In this document: positions 25,765 to 34,728 of the stretch, in pieces
Position numbering within the stretch: the stretch's first letter is position 1
How the letters are laid out: each line of letters opens with the position of its first letter
Origin: Paenibacillus sp. GP183
GTDB taxonomy: Bacteria; Bacillota; Bacilli; Paenibacillales; NBRC-103111
Length of the DNA: 64,000 nucleotides
Direction of reading: 5' to 3'
Assembly: GCF_900104695.1 (NCBI RefSeq)
Contig: NZ_FNSW01000001.1
Coordinates: 4,566,001 to 4,630,000, forward strand
The notes under the pieces: generated by a model
Database searches by the model: none
What the model was told of the DNA's origin: nothing
The model's input: the letters and a program-made list of their open reading frames with translations, nothing else
Program-made: the position numbers and the translations under genes

Positions 25765-26649
25765 TTATTTTGATTTGAACATAATCAATTGCTCCAGCAG
25801 CTTGCTCACAGCCATTGTCGTCGTTAGTTCTTTGCGATGAATGATGTAGAAGGAGCGGCTAAGCTTTCTGTCTTTCAGTCTGCGTATGAGTATGTCCCCT
25901 AAAGCTTGTTCTTTTCTAACAATCCAATAAGAGACGATTGCCATTCCCAAACCAGAAGAGACAGCTTCTTTCACGGCCTGGCTGCTGCTAAACTCATAGG
26001 ATCGCTTCACTTGAATCCTGTAGTCATGGATCAGACCGTCTGTGAAAGCGCGCGTACCGGATCCCTTTTCCCTGAAAATCCAGATGTGATCCTGAAGATG
26101 ATCTTGCGAGAGCGTCTCGTGCATGGCTAAGGGATGGTTAGAAGGCAAGATAATGACCATTTCGTCATCCATCAGTTTTTCTGTCCTGAGATCAGAGAAT
26201 TGGATCTCCTCACTTACCAGCCCTATTTCAAAGTCATGCTTGCGAACCCCTTGTAAAATATCACTCGTATTGGCGATTGTCGCTTTAATGTCAACCAATG
26301 GGAATTGTAACGCATACTCCGATAAAATTTTCGGCAATATCGACTCCCCGATCGAATAGCTCGCCCCGATGCGCACTGCCCCCGACACCACATTGTGCAG
26401 TCGTCCAATATCGATCTTCGCTTCTTCGTAGGTTTGTAGTATCTGTTTGGCTTTAATGTATAAAAGTTGTCCGGCTTCCGTGGCCTTGACATATTTCGAC
26501 GTGCGTTCGATCAATTTCGTACCCATATCGTTCTCCAAGTTGCGGATTTGCTGGCTAACGGTAGGCTGTGTCACATATAACTGTTCTGCAGCTCTTGAGA
26601 AACTTTCCAGTTCCATCACGCACACAAAAATTTTCAGAGCCTCGATCAT
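25765..26649 (-). CDS. LysR family transcriptional regulator
   Basis: 294 residues with an N-terminal winged helix (SFSRAAEQLYVTQPTVSQQIRNLE) and a periplasmic-binding-like effector domain, similar in style to CysL/YwfK regulators. GGGGGAC precedes the ATG. It diverges from phnM1 with 173 bases between, so it may control itself and the phn locus. That is unusual because C-P lyase operons are normally under PhoB/PhoP, with or without a GntR-type PhnF. The effector is unknown. Confidence 0.88.
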   Translation of the reverse strand: MIEALKIFVCVMELESFSRAAEQLYVTQPTVSQQIRNLENDMGTKLIERTSKYVKATEAGQLLYIKAKQILQTYEEAKIDIGRLHNVVSGAVRIGASYSIGESILPKILSEYALQFPLVDIKATIANTSDILQGVRKHDFEIGLVSEEIQFSDLRTEKLMDDEMVIILPSNHPLAMHETLSQDHLQDHIWIFREKGSGTRAFTDGLIHDYRIQVKRSYEFSSSQAVKEAVSSGLGMAIVSYWIVRKEQALGDILIRRLKDRKLSRSFYIIHRKELTTTMAVSKLLEQLIMFKSK

Positions 26650-26685
26650 GGCTTGTCCCCCATGTTTTTATAGATTTGTTGTTGG

Positions 26686-26713
26686 ATTACAAACTCTTAA
26701 CAAAGGATTTTCG
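26686..26713 (+). promoter_or_regulatory. Possible PhoP-like hexamers upstream of phnM1
   Basis: ATTACA (26686), TTAACA (26697) and TTTTCG (26708) lie at 11-base steps. They match the Bacillus PhoP consensus TT(A/C/T)A(C/T)A at 5, 6 and 4 of 6 positions. Weak on its own. Confidence 0.25.
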
Positions 26714-26822
26714 AATGATGAGGATTATATTTTCCTATTGTACCACTACCAAGTGCCGGGGTTATACTCTTACTCGTAAGGACGCTGTTTAAAGCAACCA
26801 GAACGTTGGAGGAATTGTTTGC

Positions 26823-28004
26823 ATGACATCAGTGCTTATATTTAACGGAATTATTGTTACACCTAATGAGGCGTTTCCAGGAGCAATTTGGATCGATAAC
26901 AGAACGATTGTCGGAATAAGCCGAAACGCGGAGTCCCCGCTGAACGATTTCCCCCAAGCGGAGCATGCGGAGAAAGTGAACGCACAGGGCTGTTTTGTGC
27001 TTCCGGGCTTGATCGATTTACATGGAGATGCGTTCGAAAAAGCGATTCAGCCGCGTAAAAGTGTGATGATTCAGGTCCCGCTCGCACTTCGTTCCCTGCA
27101 GTCATATCTATTGTCTGCAGGCATTACAACAATGTTTCATTCGATTTCATTTACAGGGGAGCCAGGAATTCGTTCGAACGATTCCGGATACTCGATTGCC
27201 GAGGAAATCGTTCGTTTGCGGGAAAGCTCGGATGCTCTACTGAGGCACCGCATTCATGTCCGTTATGAGTTGGTGAACAGCCAAGGAGTCACGGGAATCA
27301 CCCGCATGATCGATAATGGATGGGTTGACTTGTTTTCTGTCATGGATCATACGCCGCAATACGGCAAATATAAGACGCTGGATGAATACAGATACTATGT
27401 AGAAAAGACATATCAATTGACCGGAGAGGCTCGAGAGGTATTCATCGAAGAGCAGCGGGCCAAACGCGAAGCTATTGATTTCGAAGCGACCAAGCAATTG
27501 ATGGAGCACGCGATCAGGCGCGGAATCACACTCTGCTCCCATGACGACGATACACCGCTCAAATTAGATGAAATGAAGGCAAATGGAGCTACCGTCAGCG
27601 AGTTTCCTCTCAATGAGCAAACGGCAGCCTACGCGATACAAAGCGGGATGTTTGCCGTTGTGGGAGGACCGAATGTGCTGCGCGGAATTTCGCATGAGAA
27701 CAACTTGTCGGCACGCCATGCGCTGAAGGAAGGGTTAGCGAATATCATCTGTTCCGACTACTATCCGTACTCCATGCTTGCTGCCGTATTTTCACTTGTC
27801 GATGAAGGTTTGAATTTACCGCAGTCTGTGGCCTATGCCAGTCTCTATCCGGCACGCGCCATCGGCTCTGAGGACAAGCTCGGCTCTCTGGAGACGGGCA
27901 AGCAGGCCGACCTGCTCCTGGTTCGTAAATCGGCGGTGACAGAGCTGCCGCAAGTTGTTCGCGCGATGGTCGAGGGAAAATGGCAGCTTATCCACAGCTG
28001 TTAA
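26823..28004 (+). CDS. phnM: PhnM-like alpha-D-ribose 1-methylphosphonate 5-triphosphate diphosphatase, copy 1
   Basis: 393 residues of the PhnM amidohydrolase family: LPGLIDLHGDAFEK (metal His67/Asp69), HRIHVRYELVN, MDHTP and SHDDDT. PhnM removes pyrophosphate from the phosphonylated ribose triphosphate in the C-P lyase pathway. This copy is the most divergent of the three here (HGDAFE and QPRKSV, against HSDAIE and QPRP in the other two) and sits before the transporter genes instead of after phnL. TTGGAGG precedes the ATG. A different phosphonate substrate is possible. Confidence 0.85.
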   Translation: MTSVLIFNGIIVTPNEAFPGAIWIDNRTIVGISRNAESPLNDFPQAEHAEKVNAQGCFVLPGLIDLHGDAFEKAIQPRKSVMIQVPLALRSLQSYLLSAGITTMFHSISFTGEPGIRSNDSGYSIAEEIVRLRESSDALLRHRIHVRYELVNSQGVTGITRMIDNGWVDLFSVMDHTPQYGKYKTLDEYRYYVEKTYQLTGEAREVFIEEQRAKREAIDFEATKQLMEHAIRRGITLCSHDDDTPLKLDEMKANGATVSEFPLNEQTAAYAIQSGMFAVVGGPNVLRGISHENNLSARHALKEGLANIICSDYYPYSMLAAVFSLVDEGLNLPQSVAYASLYPARAIGSEDKLGSLETGKQADLLLVRKSAVTELPQVVRAMVEGKWQLIHSC

Positions 28005-28066
28005 ATATAGATACATAAACTTACTGAGGAGGAAATTGTTAAGGAAATTTATTGATGATTCCAAGA

Positions 28067-28105
28067 TTTACACAATCTCCAAAGTGAGCTTACATTACCA
28101 ATATA
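28067..28105 (+). promoter_or_regulatory. Possible PhoP box upstream of phnD
   Basis: Four hexamers at exact 11-base steps: TTTACA, TCCAAA, CTTACA and AATATA. They match TT(A/C/T)A(C/T)A at 6, 4, 5 and 4 of 6 positions. A weak -10 (TAGTAT, 28120-28125) follows at a distance typical of PhoP-activated promoters. Suggestive only. Confidence 0.35.
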
Positions 28106-28166
28106 AATCTACGTTAATCTAGTATTGTCTAAGAAAAATAGATACATAATCAGAAGGAGAGATCGT

Positions 28167-29159
28167 ATGTTAAAGAAATTAGCAGCAGGATCAATCGTTT
28201 CCGCATTAATGATCACTTTATTAGCAGCATGCGCACAATCGAACACAGCACAAAATGGTTCGTCTGCCAGCCCATCCAGTGCAGCTACAACTGCTGCTAC
28301 AGCTACAGCTACACCAGCCCCGTCGGCAAAGGTAGATACACTGGTTATCGCTTATCTTCCGAACGAAGCTAAAGAAGAGCTGGCTCAAGCGCGTCAAGGC
28401 TTGGCAAAGGATCTTGGAGCGGCTCTCCACGTAACAGTTAAAGAGTTTCTTGGCAGCGACTATAACGCAGTTATCGAAGCTATGAGAACAGGTAAAGCGG
28501 ATATTGCCAATTTCGGACCTCTTTCCTACTCGCAAGCTCAAGAACGTTCAAAAGCAGAGCCTATGGTGGTGCCGGCAGCTGACGGCAAAACAGAGAATGC
28601 TACTTACAATTCTTACATTATTACTCAAGCAAAGAACGACAAAATCAATTCCATCGCCGACCTGAAAGGCAAGACCTTCGCTTTCGTAGACCCGAATTCC
28701 ACTTCCGGAAATCTGGTTCCTTCTTTTGAGATTCTCAAGGCTATAAATGACAACAATCTTACATTCGATGACCTGCATACTAACGGAAAGTTTTTTAAAT
28801 CCGTCTCATTCTCCGGAGCGCATCAAAATGGTCTGCAAGCTGTAGCCAAAGGAGATATCGAAGCTGCTCCGGTTGCCTCCGATACTTTTGACCGCGAAAT
28901 CGCAGCAGGCAGAGTTGATAAAAACGCAGTAAAAATTATTTTTAAATCGCCTCCGATTCCTCAAGGGCCGTTAGCTATTCGCGGCGATCTGCCTGCAGAC
29001 TTGAAAAAGCAGGTAAAAGATTTTCTAGTGAAATACGATAACGACAAATTTTTCACGGATTTTGTAGGCCAGAAAGCGGGACAGAAGATTCGTTATGTTC
29101 CTGTAGAGGATAAGTTGTACACTGATATATTGGCTTTGAGAAAGAAATTCAATCTGTAA
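28167..29159 (+). CDS. phnD: Phosphonate ABC transporter substrate-binding lipoprotein PhnD
   Basis: 330 residues from ATG 28167 (AAGGAGAG upstream). Lipoprotein signal ending LAAC (Cys22), Ala/Thr-rich linker, then the PhnD-type fold (VIAYLPNEAKEELAQAR, GKADIANFGPLSYSQAQ, DPNSTSGNLVPSF). It captures phosphonate or phosphate esters outside the membrane for PhnC-PhnE. A gap of 162 bases after phnM1 may hold its own promoter. Confidence 0.93.
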   Translation: MLKKLAAGSIVSALMITLLAACAQSNTAQNGSSASPSSAATTAATATATPAPSAKVDTLVIAYLPNEAKEELAQARQGLAKDLGAALHVTVKEFLGSDYNAVIEAMRTGKADIANFGPLSYSQAQERSKAEPMVVPAADGKTENATYNSYIITQAKNDKINSIADLKGKTFAFVDPNSTSGNLVPSFEILKAINDNNLTFDDLHTNGKFFKSVSFSGAHQNGLQAVAKGDIEAAPVASDTFDREIAAGRVDKNAVKIIFKSPPIPQGPLAIRGDLPADLKKQVKDFLVKYDNDKFFTDFVGQKAGQKIRYVPVEDKLYTDILALRKKFNL

Positions 29160-29192
29160 TCAGCAAGTCAAAATAAAATGCACAATCATTCC

Positions 29193-29224
29193 AAAGGGCA
29201 AAGGGGACAAAACCTTTGCCCTTT
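29193..29224 (+). promoter_or_regulatory. Intra-operon hairpin between phnD and phnC
   Basis: Perfect 12-bp stem AAAGGGCAAAGG/CCTTTGCCCTTT with an 8-base loop and only a short T tract, ending directly at the phnC ribosome binding site. It probably stabilises phnD mRNA or attenuates downstream expression. Confidence 0.6.
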
Positions 29225-29241
29225 TAAGGAGGAAAAAGAAA

Positions 29242-30030
29242 TTGAATGCGCATTTAATCATTGACCATGTTACCAAATCGTACGGGGCGGGTTCACTGGC
29301 TGTGGATGACATAAGCTTTGAAGTGAAGCAAGGGGAATTCGTCGTCATTATCGGGTCTTCCGGCGCAGGCAAGTCAACCCTCCTTAGATGCCTGAATCGC
29401 ATGGTCGAGCCGACCGATGGGAGTGTCATTTTCGAGGGACATGACATCACTCATTTCAAAGGGAAACAAATCAGGGAAGCTAGAAGACGAATCGGCATGA
29501 TTTTTCAACATTTTAACCTTGCATCCCGCCTAACCGTCATGCAGAACGTCATGCATGGCAGACTTGGCTACATGTCCACGCTGGAGAGCGTTCTAAACCA
29601 GTATAAGGAAGAGGACAAACAGAAAGCCGTCGCCTATTTGGAAAAAGTAGGACTTCTGGAACATATGTATAAGAGGGCCAGCGAGCTGTCGGGAGGTCAG
29701 AAGCAAAGGGTCGGAATCGTTCGGGCGCTTATGCAGGAGCCTTCTCTGCTGCTTTGCGACGAGCCGATCGCATCGCTTGATCCGAACAGCTCCAAAGTCA
29801 TCATGGATTTGATTCGCGATTTGACACGGGAACAGAATATTTCCTGTATCGTCAACCTCCACCAAGTCCATGTGGCCAAACAATATGCAACAAGGATTAT
29901 AGGCATTCGCAAAGGGAAGCTCGTGTTTGACGGCCCGCCCTCAAAGCTCGGGGACAATACGATTGAAGAAATTTATAATACTTCAATCGATAAGCTGATG
30001 ATGAGCGAGGAGGTGCAGGCTGTTGTCTGA
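29242..30030 (+). CDS. phnC: Phosphonate ABC transporter ATP-binding protein PhnC
   Basis: 262 residues with Walker A GSSGAGKST, signature LSGGQKQR, Walker B LLLCDEPIAS and a switch His in VNLHQV. The start is TTG 29242, nine bases after AAGGAGG. It energises the PhnE1-PhnE2 channel and overlaps phnE1 by eight bases. Confidence 0.93.
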   Translation: MNAHLIIDHVTKSYGAGSLAVDDISFEVKQGEFVVIIGSSGAGKSTLLRCLNRMVEPTDGSVIFEGHDITHFKGKQIREARRRIGMIFQHFNLASRLTVMQNVMHGRLGYMSTLESVLNQYKEEDKQKAVAYLEKVGLLEHMYKRASELSGGQKQRVGIVRALMQEPSLLLCDEPIASLDPNSSKVIMDLIRDLTREQNISCIVNLHQVHVAKQYATRIIGIRKGKLVFDGPPSKLGDNTIEEIYNTSIDKLMMSEEVQAVV

Positions 30031-30823
30031 AAAGCCCAAACGCCTGCATCTGATCGACAGACGAGAGAAAAGAAATTATTTGATAGCATTCTTCATTATG
30101 GCCGTATTTTTTATTGCGGCTACTGTCTATACCCAGTACAATCCATTTATCATTTTTACTGAGCAGGGTGTTTTTTGGAAATTTATCACGCAGGATTTTT
30201 TGCCGCCGAATGTTGTGAAAGCGAAAGGGTTATGGGAATCATTGCTGCAAACTGTCGAAATGGCGCTATCAGCCACATTCATCGCTGCCATCTTCGCTTT
30301 TGTGTTCGCTTTTTTCGGCTCTATGCTCACTTCGCCGTACTCGTGGCTGGCGAGAATCATACGCGCGATCGGTTCCTTCACGAGAAACATACCGGCGCTC
30401 GTATGGGCGTTAATCCTTGTCATGGCTTTTGGAATCGGCACTTCCGTAGGCTTGATCGCGCTTATCGTAGAAACCTTCGGTTTTCTGCTCAGGGCATATA
30501 TTGAAACGATTGATGAGGTCGGAGGGGACGTTCTGGAGGCATTAAACGCTTCAGGCGCCAATTTCTTTCAAAGGATAACCCAAGGAGTGATTCCGGCCGC
30601 GATCCCAGGCTATATTTCCTGGTTTCTTTATGGTATTGAGCTGAACATCAGGGCTTCAACGATAGTCGGGATGGTTGGCGGCGGCGGTGTTGGCCTAGTT
30701 CTGATACAAAATATCAAGTCGTTCAATTATCATGTTGCCTGCGCGATTATTCTTACGATCGCAGTGCTTATTATTTTGATTGATATATTAACCAACTGGC
30801 TGAGAAGGAAGGTTCTTGTATGA
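30023..30823 (+). CDS. phnE: Phosphonate ABC transporter permease PhnE, first subunit
   Basis: 266 residues, six predicted membrane helices. The EAA-type loop region includes GGDVLEALNASGANFFQRI, typical of PhnE. TTG start within the end of phnC, after GAGGAGGTG. Two separate PhnE-type permeases form a heterodimer here, whereas E. coli K-12 PhnE acts as one. Confidence 0.92.
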   Translation: MSEKPKRLHLIDRREKRNYLIAFFIMAVFFIAATVYTQYNPFIIFTEQGVFWKFITQDFLPPNVVKAKGLWESLLQTVEMALSATFIAAIFAFVFAFFGSMLTSPYSWLARIIRAIGSFTRNIPALVWALILVMAFGIGTSVGLIALIVETFGFLLRAYIETIDEVGGDVLEALNASGANFFQRITQGVIPAAIPGYISWFLYGIELNIRASTIVGMVGGGGVGLVLIQNIKSFNYHVACAIILTIAVLIILIDILTNWLRRKVLV

Positions 30824-31620
30824 TGCAAAACCGATCCGGAAAAATCAGAATCAACAACCCTGCTTTCAATCGTTCGATTCATGTATTCCTATGGATTGCA
30901 GCTATCCTTTCAATCGTATCCATAATAAGTCTTCAGATCGATTGGATCAAGCTTGCTTCCCGTGTCGGCAAGCTGGCCAGCGTGTTTACGGATTTGTCCA
31001 AACTCAATTTTGCCAATATCGAATTAGTTCTTTTTGGCTTTGCCGATTCGGTTACGGTAACCATTCTTGCAACTGTATACAGCTTGCTCCTGGGTTTGGT
31101 TATGGCTGCCTTTATGGCCAAAAATATTACACTGAGCAAGAAACTAGCCGCTGCAATGTCCGCTTTTTTTTCATTTCTAAGAGCTGTTCCTACTCCGGTC
31201 TGGGTACTGCTTGCGCTGGTGTCCCTGGGGTTTGGCCCTGCTCCTGGCGTTGTAGGTCTTTCCGTACATGCAACTTCATTTTTTGCACGCGCATTTGCGC
31301 AGTCTTTCGAAGAAGTTCCGCAGGAAATTATCGAGGCGCTGCAGGCTGCCGGGGCAAACCGCATCCAAATCTTTTTCAGCGCGGTTTTGCCGGCGTCCAT
31401 TACTGCTTTGATCGCTTGGGGAGCCTTGCGGTTTGAACATAATTTCTCGGAATCCGCGATACTCGGTATGGTCGGCGCCGGGGGAATCGGTTATTTAATC
31501 GCCGCAAGTATATCCGGTTACAACTTTGGTCGGGCTGGACTTGCGATTTTATTGGTGTTCCTTTTTGCCTACACGCTTGAACTTACATTTGTTGCTATAA
31601 AGCGCAGAATGAAAATCTGA
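30820..31620 (+). CDS. phnE: Phosphonate ABC transporter permease PhnE, second subunit
   Basis: 266 residues, six membrane helices, EAA-type loop VPQEIIEALQAAGANRIQIF. ATG 30820 overlaps the phnE1 stop (ATGA); ATG 30823 is an equally possible start. It pairs with the preceding permease. Confidence 0.92.
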   Translation: MMQNRSGKIRINNPAFNRSIHVFLWIAAILSIVSIISLQIDWIKLASRVGKLASVFTDLSKLNFANIELVLFGFADSVTVTILATVYSLLLGLVMAAFMAKNITLSKKLAAAMSAFFSFLRAVPTPVWVLLALVSLGFGPAPGVVGLSVHATSFFARAFAQSFEEVPQEIIEALQAAGANRIQIFFSAVLPASITALIAWGALRFEHNFSESAILGMVGAGGIGYLIAASISGYNFGRAGLAILLVFLFAYTLELTFVAIKRRMKI

Positions 31621-31652
31621 TCATTCTGCATGAACAAGGAGGGGAAGTTAGA

Positions 31653-32093
31653 ATGAAGCGATCTCGCAGGACTAAAGTTCTTGTAGAAGGAAATCGCTCG
31701 CTGCTGGAGCGGCTGACCTCGGAAATCGAAGCGTCGTCGAATGTTCGAACCGTGCGCTCTCCCGAAACGAGTCTGGTGATGGGCAAGGCCCGTGACTCGG
31801 TTTCCGGACAGCCTTTTTTTATCGGGGAAATATTAGTGACGGAATGTACGGTAGAGTTGGACGGAACGACCGGCTTCGGAATTTGCTTGGGCGAAGAGCC
31901 GGAAAAGGCATACTGCCTGGCTGTCGTGGATGCAGCATTTCAAGCGGGTCATCCCGAAATTCCGGTTTGGACCGAGCTGCTGCACGAAGAGGAAGAGCAG
32001 TTAGAGCTGCGTGAAAAGCAAGAGCTGGAGCGCATTCTGCAAACGAAAGTACACTTTGAGACGGCGGAGGAATATTATGCCAAACGCAGCTGA
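31653..32093 (+). CDS. phnG: C-P lyase core subunit PhnG
   Basis: 146 residues, the usual PhnG length, with the typical SLVMGKARDSVSGQPFFIGE and TECTVELDG segments. PhnG joins PhnH, PhnI and PhnJ in the core complex that couples methylphosphonate to the ribose of ATP and cleaves the C-P bond. AAGGAGGGG precedes the ATG. Its 3' end overlaps phnH by 17 bases. Confidence 0.93.
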   Translation: MKRSRRTKVLVEGNRSLLERLTSEIEASSNVRTVRSPETSLVMGKARDSVSGQPFFIGEILVTECTVELDGTTGFGICLGEEPEKAYCLAVVDAAFQAGHPEIPVWTELLHEEEEQLELREKQELERILQTKVHFETAEEYYAKRS

Positions 32094-32688
32094 GACAGGG
32101 TTCGATAGCGTTCACGATACACAGCAGGTGTACCGCCGATTGCTGGATACACTCAGCAGGCCTGGTACAACGGCTTCCATTGCGGCAGCTGCGGAAAAGC
32201 TTATATTTTCGGAACCCTTGCATAATTCCATCGCGGCTGCAGCGCTCACACTGCTCGATAACGAGGTCACGTTCCATATGGCCTTGCCAGGTGCGGAGGC
32301 GTTGGAGAACTGGATTCGACAATCGACCTTCTCTCGTTCGGTGAATCCGGGAGAGGCGGATTATATATTTGCATCGGGAAGCGAAACACAGTCTTGGGCG
32401 TCGAAGCTTAAGATCGGGCTTCCGGAATTTCCCGAAACCGGAGCTACTGTGCTATTGACTGTAGACAATTGTATGGCTTCCGAGGAGGAAAGCACCGTTT
32501 ATCTTCTTCAAGGACCTGGAATTCGCGGGGAAGCGATGATTCGCATCGGCGGGCTTGACCCGGCATGGATGCACATTCGTGAATTGCTGAACGAAGAATT
32601 TCCGAGAGGCATTGATATATGGCTGCTCGATAAGAACGGGAACCTAATCGGAATTCCGCGCACGACACGGATCAAGGAGGCGAACTGA
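32077..32688 (+). CDS. phnH: C-P lyase core subunit PhnH
   Basis: 203 residues from ATG 32077 (GGAGG upstream, inside the end of phnG). Typical PhnH features are VYRRLLDTLSRPGT near the N-terminus and GPGIRG near the middle. PhnH is a PLP-transferase-fold subunit without PLP that docks on PhnGI. Upstream in-frame start codons are ignored because they lie deep inside phnG. Confidence 0.92.
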   Translation: MPNAAETGFDSVHDTQQVYRRLLDTLSRPGTTASIAAAAEKLIFSEPLHNSIAAAALTLLDNEVTFHMALPGAEALENWIRQSTFSRSVNPGEADYIFASGSETQSWASKLKIGLPEFPETGATVLLTVDNCMASEEESTVYLLQGPGIRGEAMIRIGGLDPAWMHIRELLNEEFPRGIDIWLLDKNGNLIGIPRTTRIKEAN

Positions 32689-32689
32689 C

Positions 32690-33868
32690 ATGGCATATGT
32701 ATCCGTTATGGGCGGGCAAGAAGCGATCACTCAGGCGAATCGGCTGACCCAATTTTTCCGGCTTCGGAACAGCGACGCGGAGCTCACGATCGACGGTATC
32801 GAGCATCGGCTTCGCCTGCTTTCTGATCGCGTGATGAGCGAGGGGGGGCTTTATGCCCAAGAATATGCGGCGCTCTCCATTTTCCAATCGGAAGGCGACC
32901 CGTTTGAGGCAGCTTTTTTGCTGCGCGCTTACCGTTCCACCTTGGCCCGCAATCAATACACATTGACGATGGAGCCCGGCCGGATGCGGATCATTCGGCG
33001 CATTTCCTCCTCCTTCCGTGATATTCCCGGAGGTCAAATCCTCGGTCCTACCTATGATTATACGCATCGGCTGCTCGATTTTTCACTGCGCGGCGAGACA
33101 GCTCAGGAGATTGAAGCGTTTGTCAGCGAGTATTTGGCTGAGCAGGCTGACGCTGAGCAGCAGGCTGAAGAGCTCACTTTTGCCAAAGTGGCGGATTTGC
33201 TCCGCTCTCAGGGTTTAGTTGCAAGGATGCATACGGTTCAGGAAGAAGAACCTTATGATCTTACGAGGGAAAAGCTGACTTTCCCCTCCTCCCGTTCCGC
33301 CCGCCTGCAAGCGCTCGCCCGTGGAGAAACCGGGGCGATGACGGCGCTCGCTTACGGCAGTATGCGCGGTTATGGTGCCGTGCATCCGACGATCGGTGAA
33401 TTGCGGGTCGGTTATGTGCCGGCTTATGTCCCCTATCCCTTTGCCGCCGAGGACGAGCAAACGGAAGAGGATGCGGTATATATCGGTGAAATTATGATGA
33501 CGGAAGTGGAGAGCATCAACTCGTTTCAACAGGATCCAGCCAGTGGTCAAGTCCAGTTTCAGTTGGGCTACGGACTTTGCTTTGGCCAAAATGAAGTGAA
33601 GGCGATCTCCATGTCGATTTTGGAACATAGCCTCGAAAATGGCGGAGATCTTCCTACGCAGGATGAGGAATTTGTTCTGTCACACATCGACAGCGTTGAA
33701 TCGAGCGGTTTCGTCAGCCATTTGAAGCTGCCTCATTACGTCACGTTCCAATCGGAGCTCGACCGGATTCGCGATGTGAAAGTGAATAAAGAACAGCAGC
33801 CCGAACAGAAAACGATCGAGCAAAAGGAGGAAACGCATGAACAGCACGAAAGTCCGACCTCCGTTTGA
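32690..33868 (+). CDS. phnI: C-P lyase core subunit PhnI
   Basis: 392 residues. Recognisable PhnI segments are YVSVMGGQEAI at the N-terminus, ARGETGAMTALAYGSMRGYG and ELRVGYVPAYVPYPF. PhnI is a nucleosidase that, with PhnG, PhnH and PhnL, replaces the adenine of ATP by phosphonate. The C-terminal tail is Gln/Glu-rich (EQQPEQKTIEQKEETHEQHE), looks disordered and overlaps phnJ by 32 bases, which is longer than usual. Confidence 0.93.
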   Translation: MAYVSVMGGQEAITQANRLTQFFRLRNSDAELTIDGIEHRLRLLSDRVMSEGGLYAQEYAALSIFQSEGDPFEAAFLLRAYRSTLARNQYTLTMEPGRMRIIRRISSSFRDIPGGQILGPTYDYTHRLLDFSLRGETAQEIEAFVSEYLAEQADAEQQAEELTFAKVADLLRSQGLVARMHTVQEEEPYDLTREKLTFPSSRSARLQALARGETGAMTALAYGSMRGYGAVHPTIGELRVGYVPAYVPYPFAAEDEQTEEDAVYIGEIMMTEVESINSFQQDPASGQVQFQLGYGLCFGQNEVKAISMSILEHSLENGGDLPTQDEEFVLSHIDSVESSGFVSHLKLPHYVTFQSELDRIRDVKVNKEQQPEQKTIEQKEETHEQHESPTSV

Positions 33869-34715
33869 AATCAAGCCGTACAATTTTGCTTTTCTCGATG
33901 AAGGGTCGAAAAGAGAGATTCGCCGCAAGTCGCTGAAGGCCGTGGCGATTCCCGGCTATCAGGTGCCCTTTGCTTCACGGGAGCTTCCAATCGGACGAGG
34001 CTGGGGCACCGGGGGCTTGCAGCTGACCTTATCCTTGGTCGGACTGGACGATTGTTTGAAGGTGATCGACCAGGGCAGTGACGACAGTGTCAATGCAGTC
34101 AGCATCCGCAAGCTGGCCGAGAAAACATGCGGGATCAAGACGACGACGGATACGGTGGAAGCGAGTGTCATTCAATCCAGGCACCGGATTCCGGAGGAGC
34201 GCCTGCGCAGCGATCAAATCCTCGTGCTTCAGGTGCCGCAGCCCGAACCGCTGCGTAAAGTGGAAAAGATGGAAACGGCAACGCGAAGAATGCATGCGGA
34301 AAAAGATTACAGCTCCATCTGGCTGTCGCTTTATGAAAATATCGTGAAATGGGGAGGAATCACACACGGCGCCGATTATCCGGCAATGGTCGAAGACCGC
34401 TACATTATGGCGCCCAGTCCTATTCCCCGTTGGGATATGCCCAAGCTGAACGATGCCGATCATTTGACGCTTCTTGGGGCCGGCAGGGAGAAAAAAATAT
34501 ATGCCGTTCCTCCCTATACCCGAGTCATACCACTTCAATTCGACGATTATCCATTTGAGATAGAGCGGTTTGAAGGTAAAGCCTGCTCCCGCTGCGGAAG
34601 CCGGGATACGTTCCTCGATGAAGTAACGGGGGATCAAGGCGAATTGACATATCAATGCTCGGATACCGCCTATTGCGAGAAACAAATGCTCCAGAGCAAT
34701 GGGCCGTCATTCTGA
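33837..34715 (+). CDS. phnJ: C-P lyase catalytic subunit PhnJ, radical SAM
   Basis: 292 residues. Visible are VAIPGYQVPFASRELP, GWGTGG and IQSRHRIPEE. The [4Fe-4S] cysteines near the C-terminus are Cys250, Cys253, Cys274 and Cys280 (CX2CX20CX5C; E. coli has X21). PhnJ forms the 5'-deoxyadenosyl radical that breaks the C-P bond and yields the 1,2-cyclic ribose phosphate. The start lies inside phnI. A functional pathway is indicated because all four ligands are kept. Confidence 0.94.
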   Translation: MNSTKVRPPFEIKPYNFAFLDEGSKREIRRKSLKAVAIPGYQVPFASRELPIGRGWGTGGLQLTLSLVGLDDCLKVIDQGSDDSVNAVSIRKLAEKTCGIKTTTDTVEASVIQSRHRIPEERLRSDQILVLQVPQPEPLRKVEKMETATRRMHAEKDYSSIWLSLYENIVKWGGITHGADYPAMVEDRYIMAPSPIPRWDMPKLNDADHLTLLGAGREKKIYAVPPYTRVIPLQFDDYPFEIERFEGKACSRCGSRDTFLDEVTGDQGELTYQCSDTAYCEKQMLQSNGPSF

Positions 34716-34728
34716 AAGGGAGACAGCG

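Noticed and set aside
26823..28004. Calling phnM copy 1 a D-aminoacylase or dihydroorotase
   Set aside because: The HRIHVRYELVN, MDHTP and SHDDDT signatures are those of PhnM and shared with copies 2 and 3.
30816..31436. A 206-codon, Cys-rich open frame overlapping phnE2
   Set aside because: It lies almost wholly inside a clear permease gene in another frame, and its product has no domain logic.
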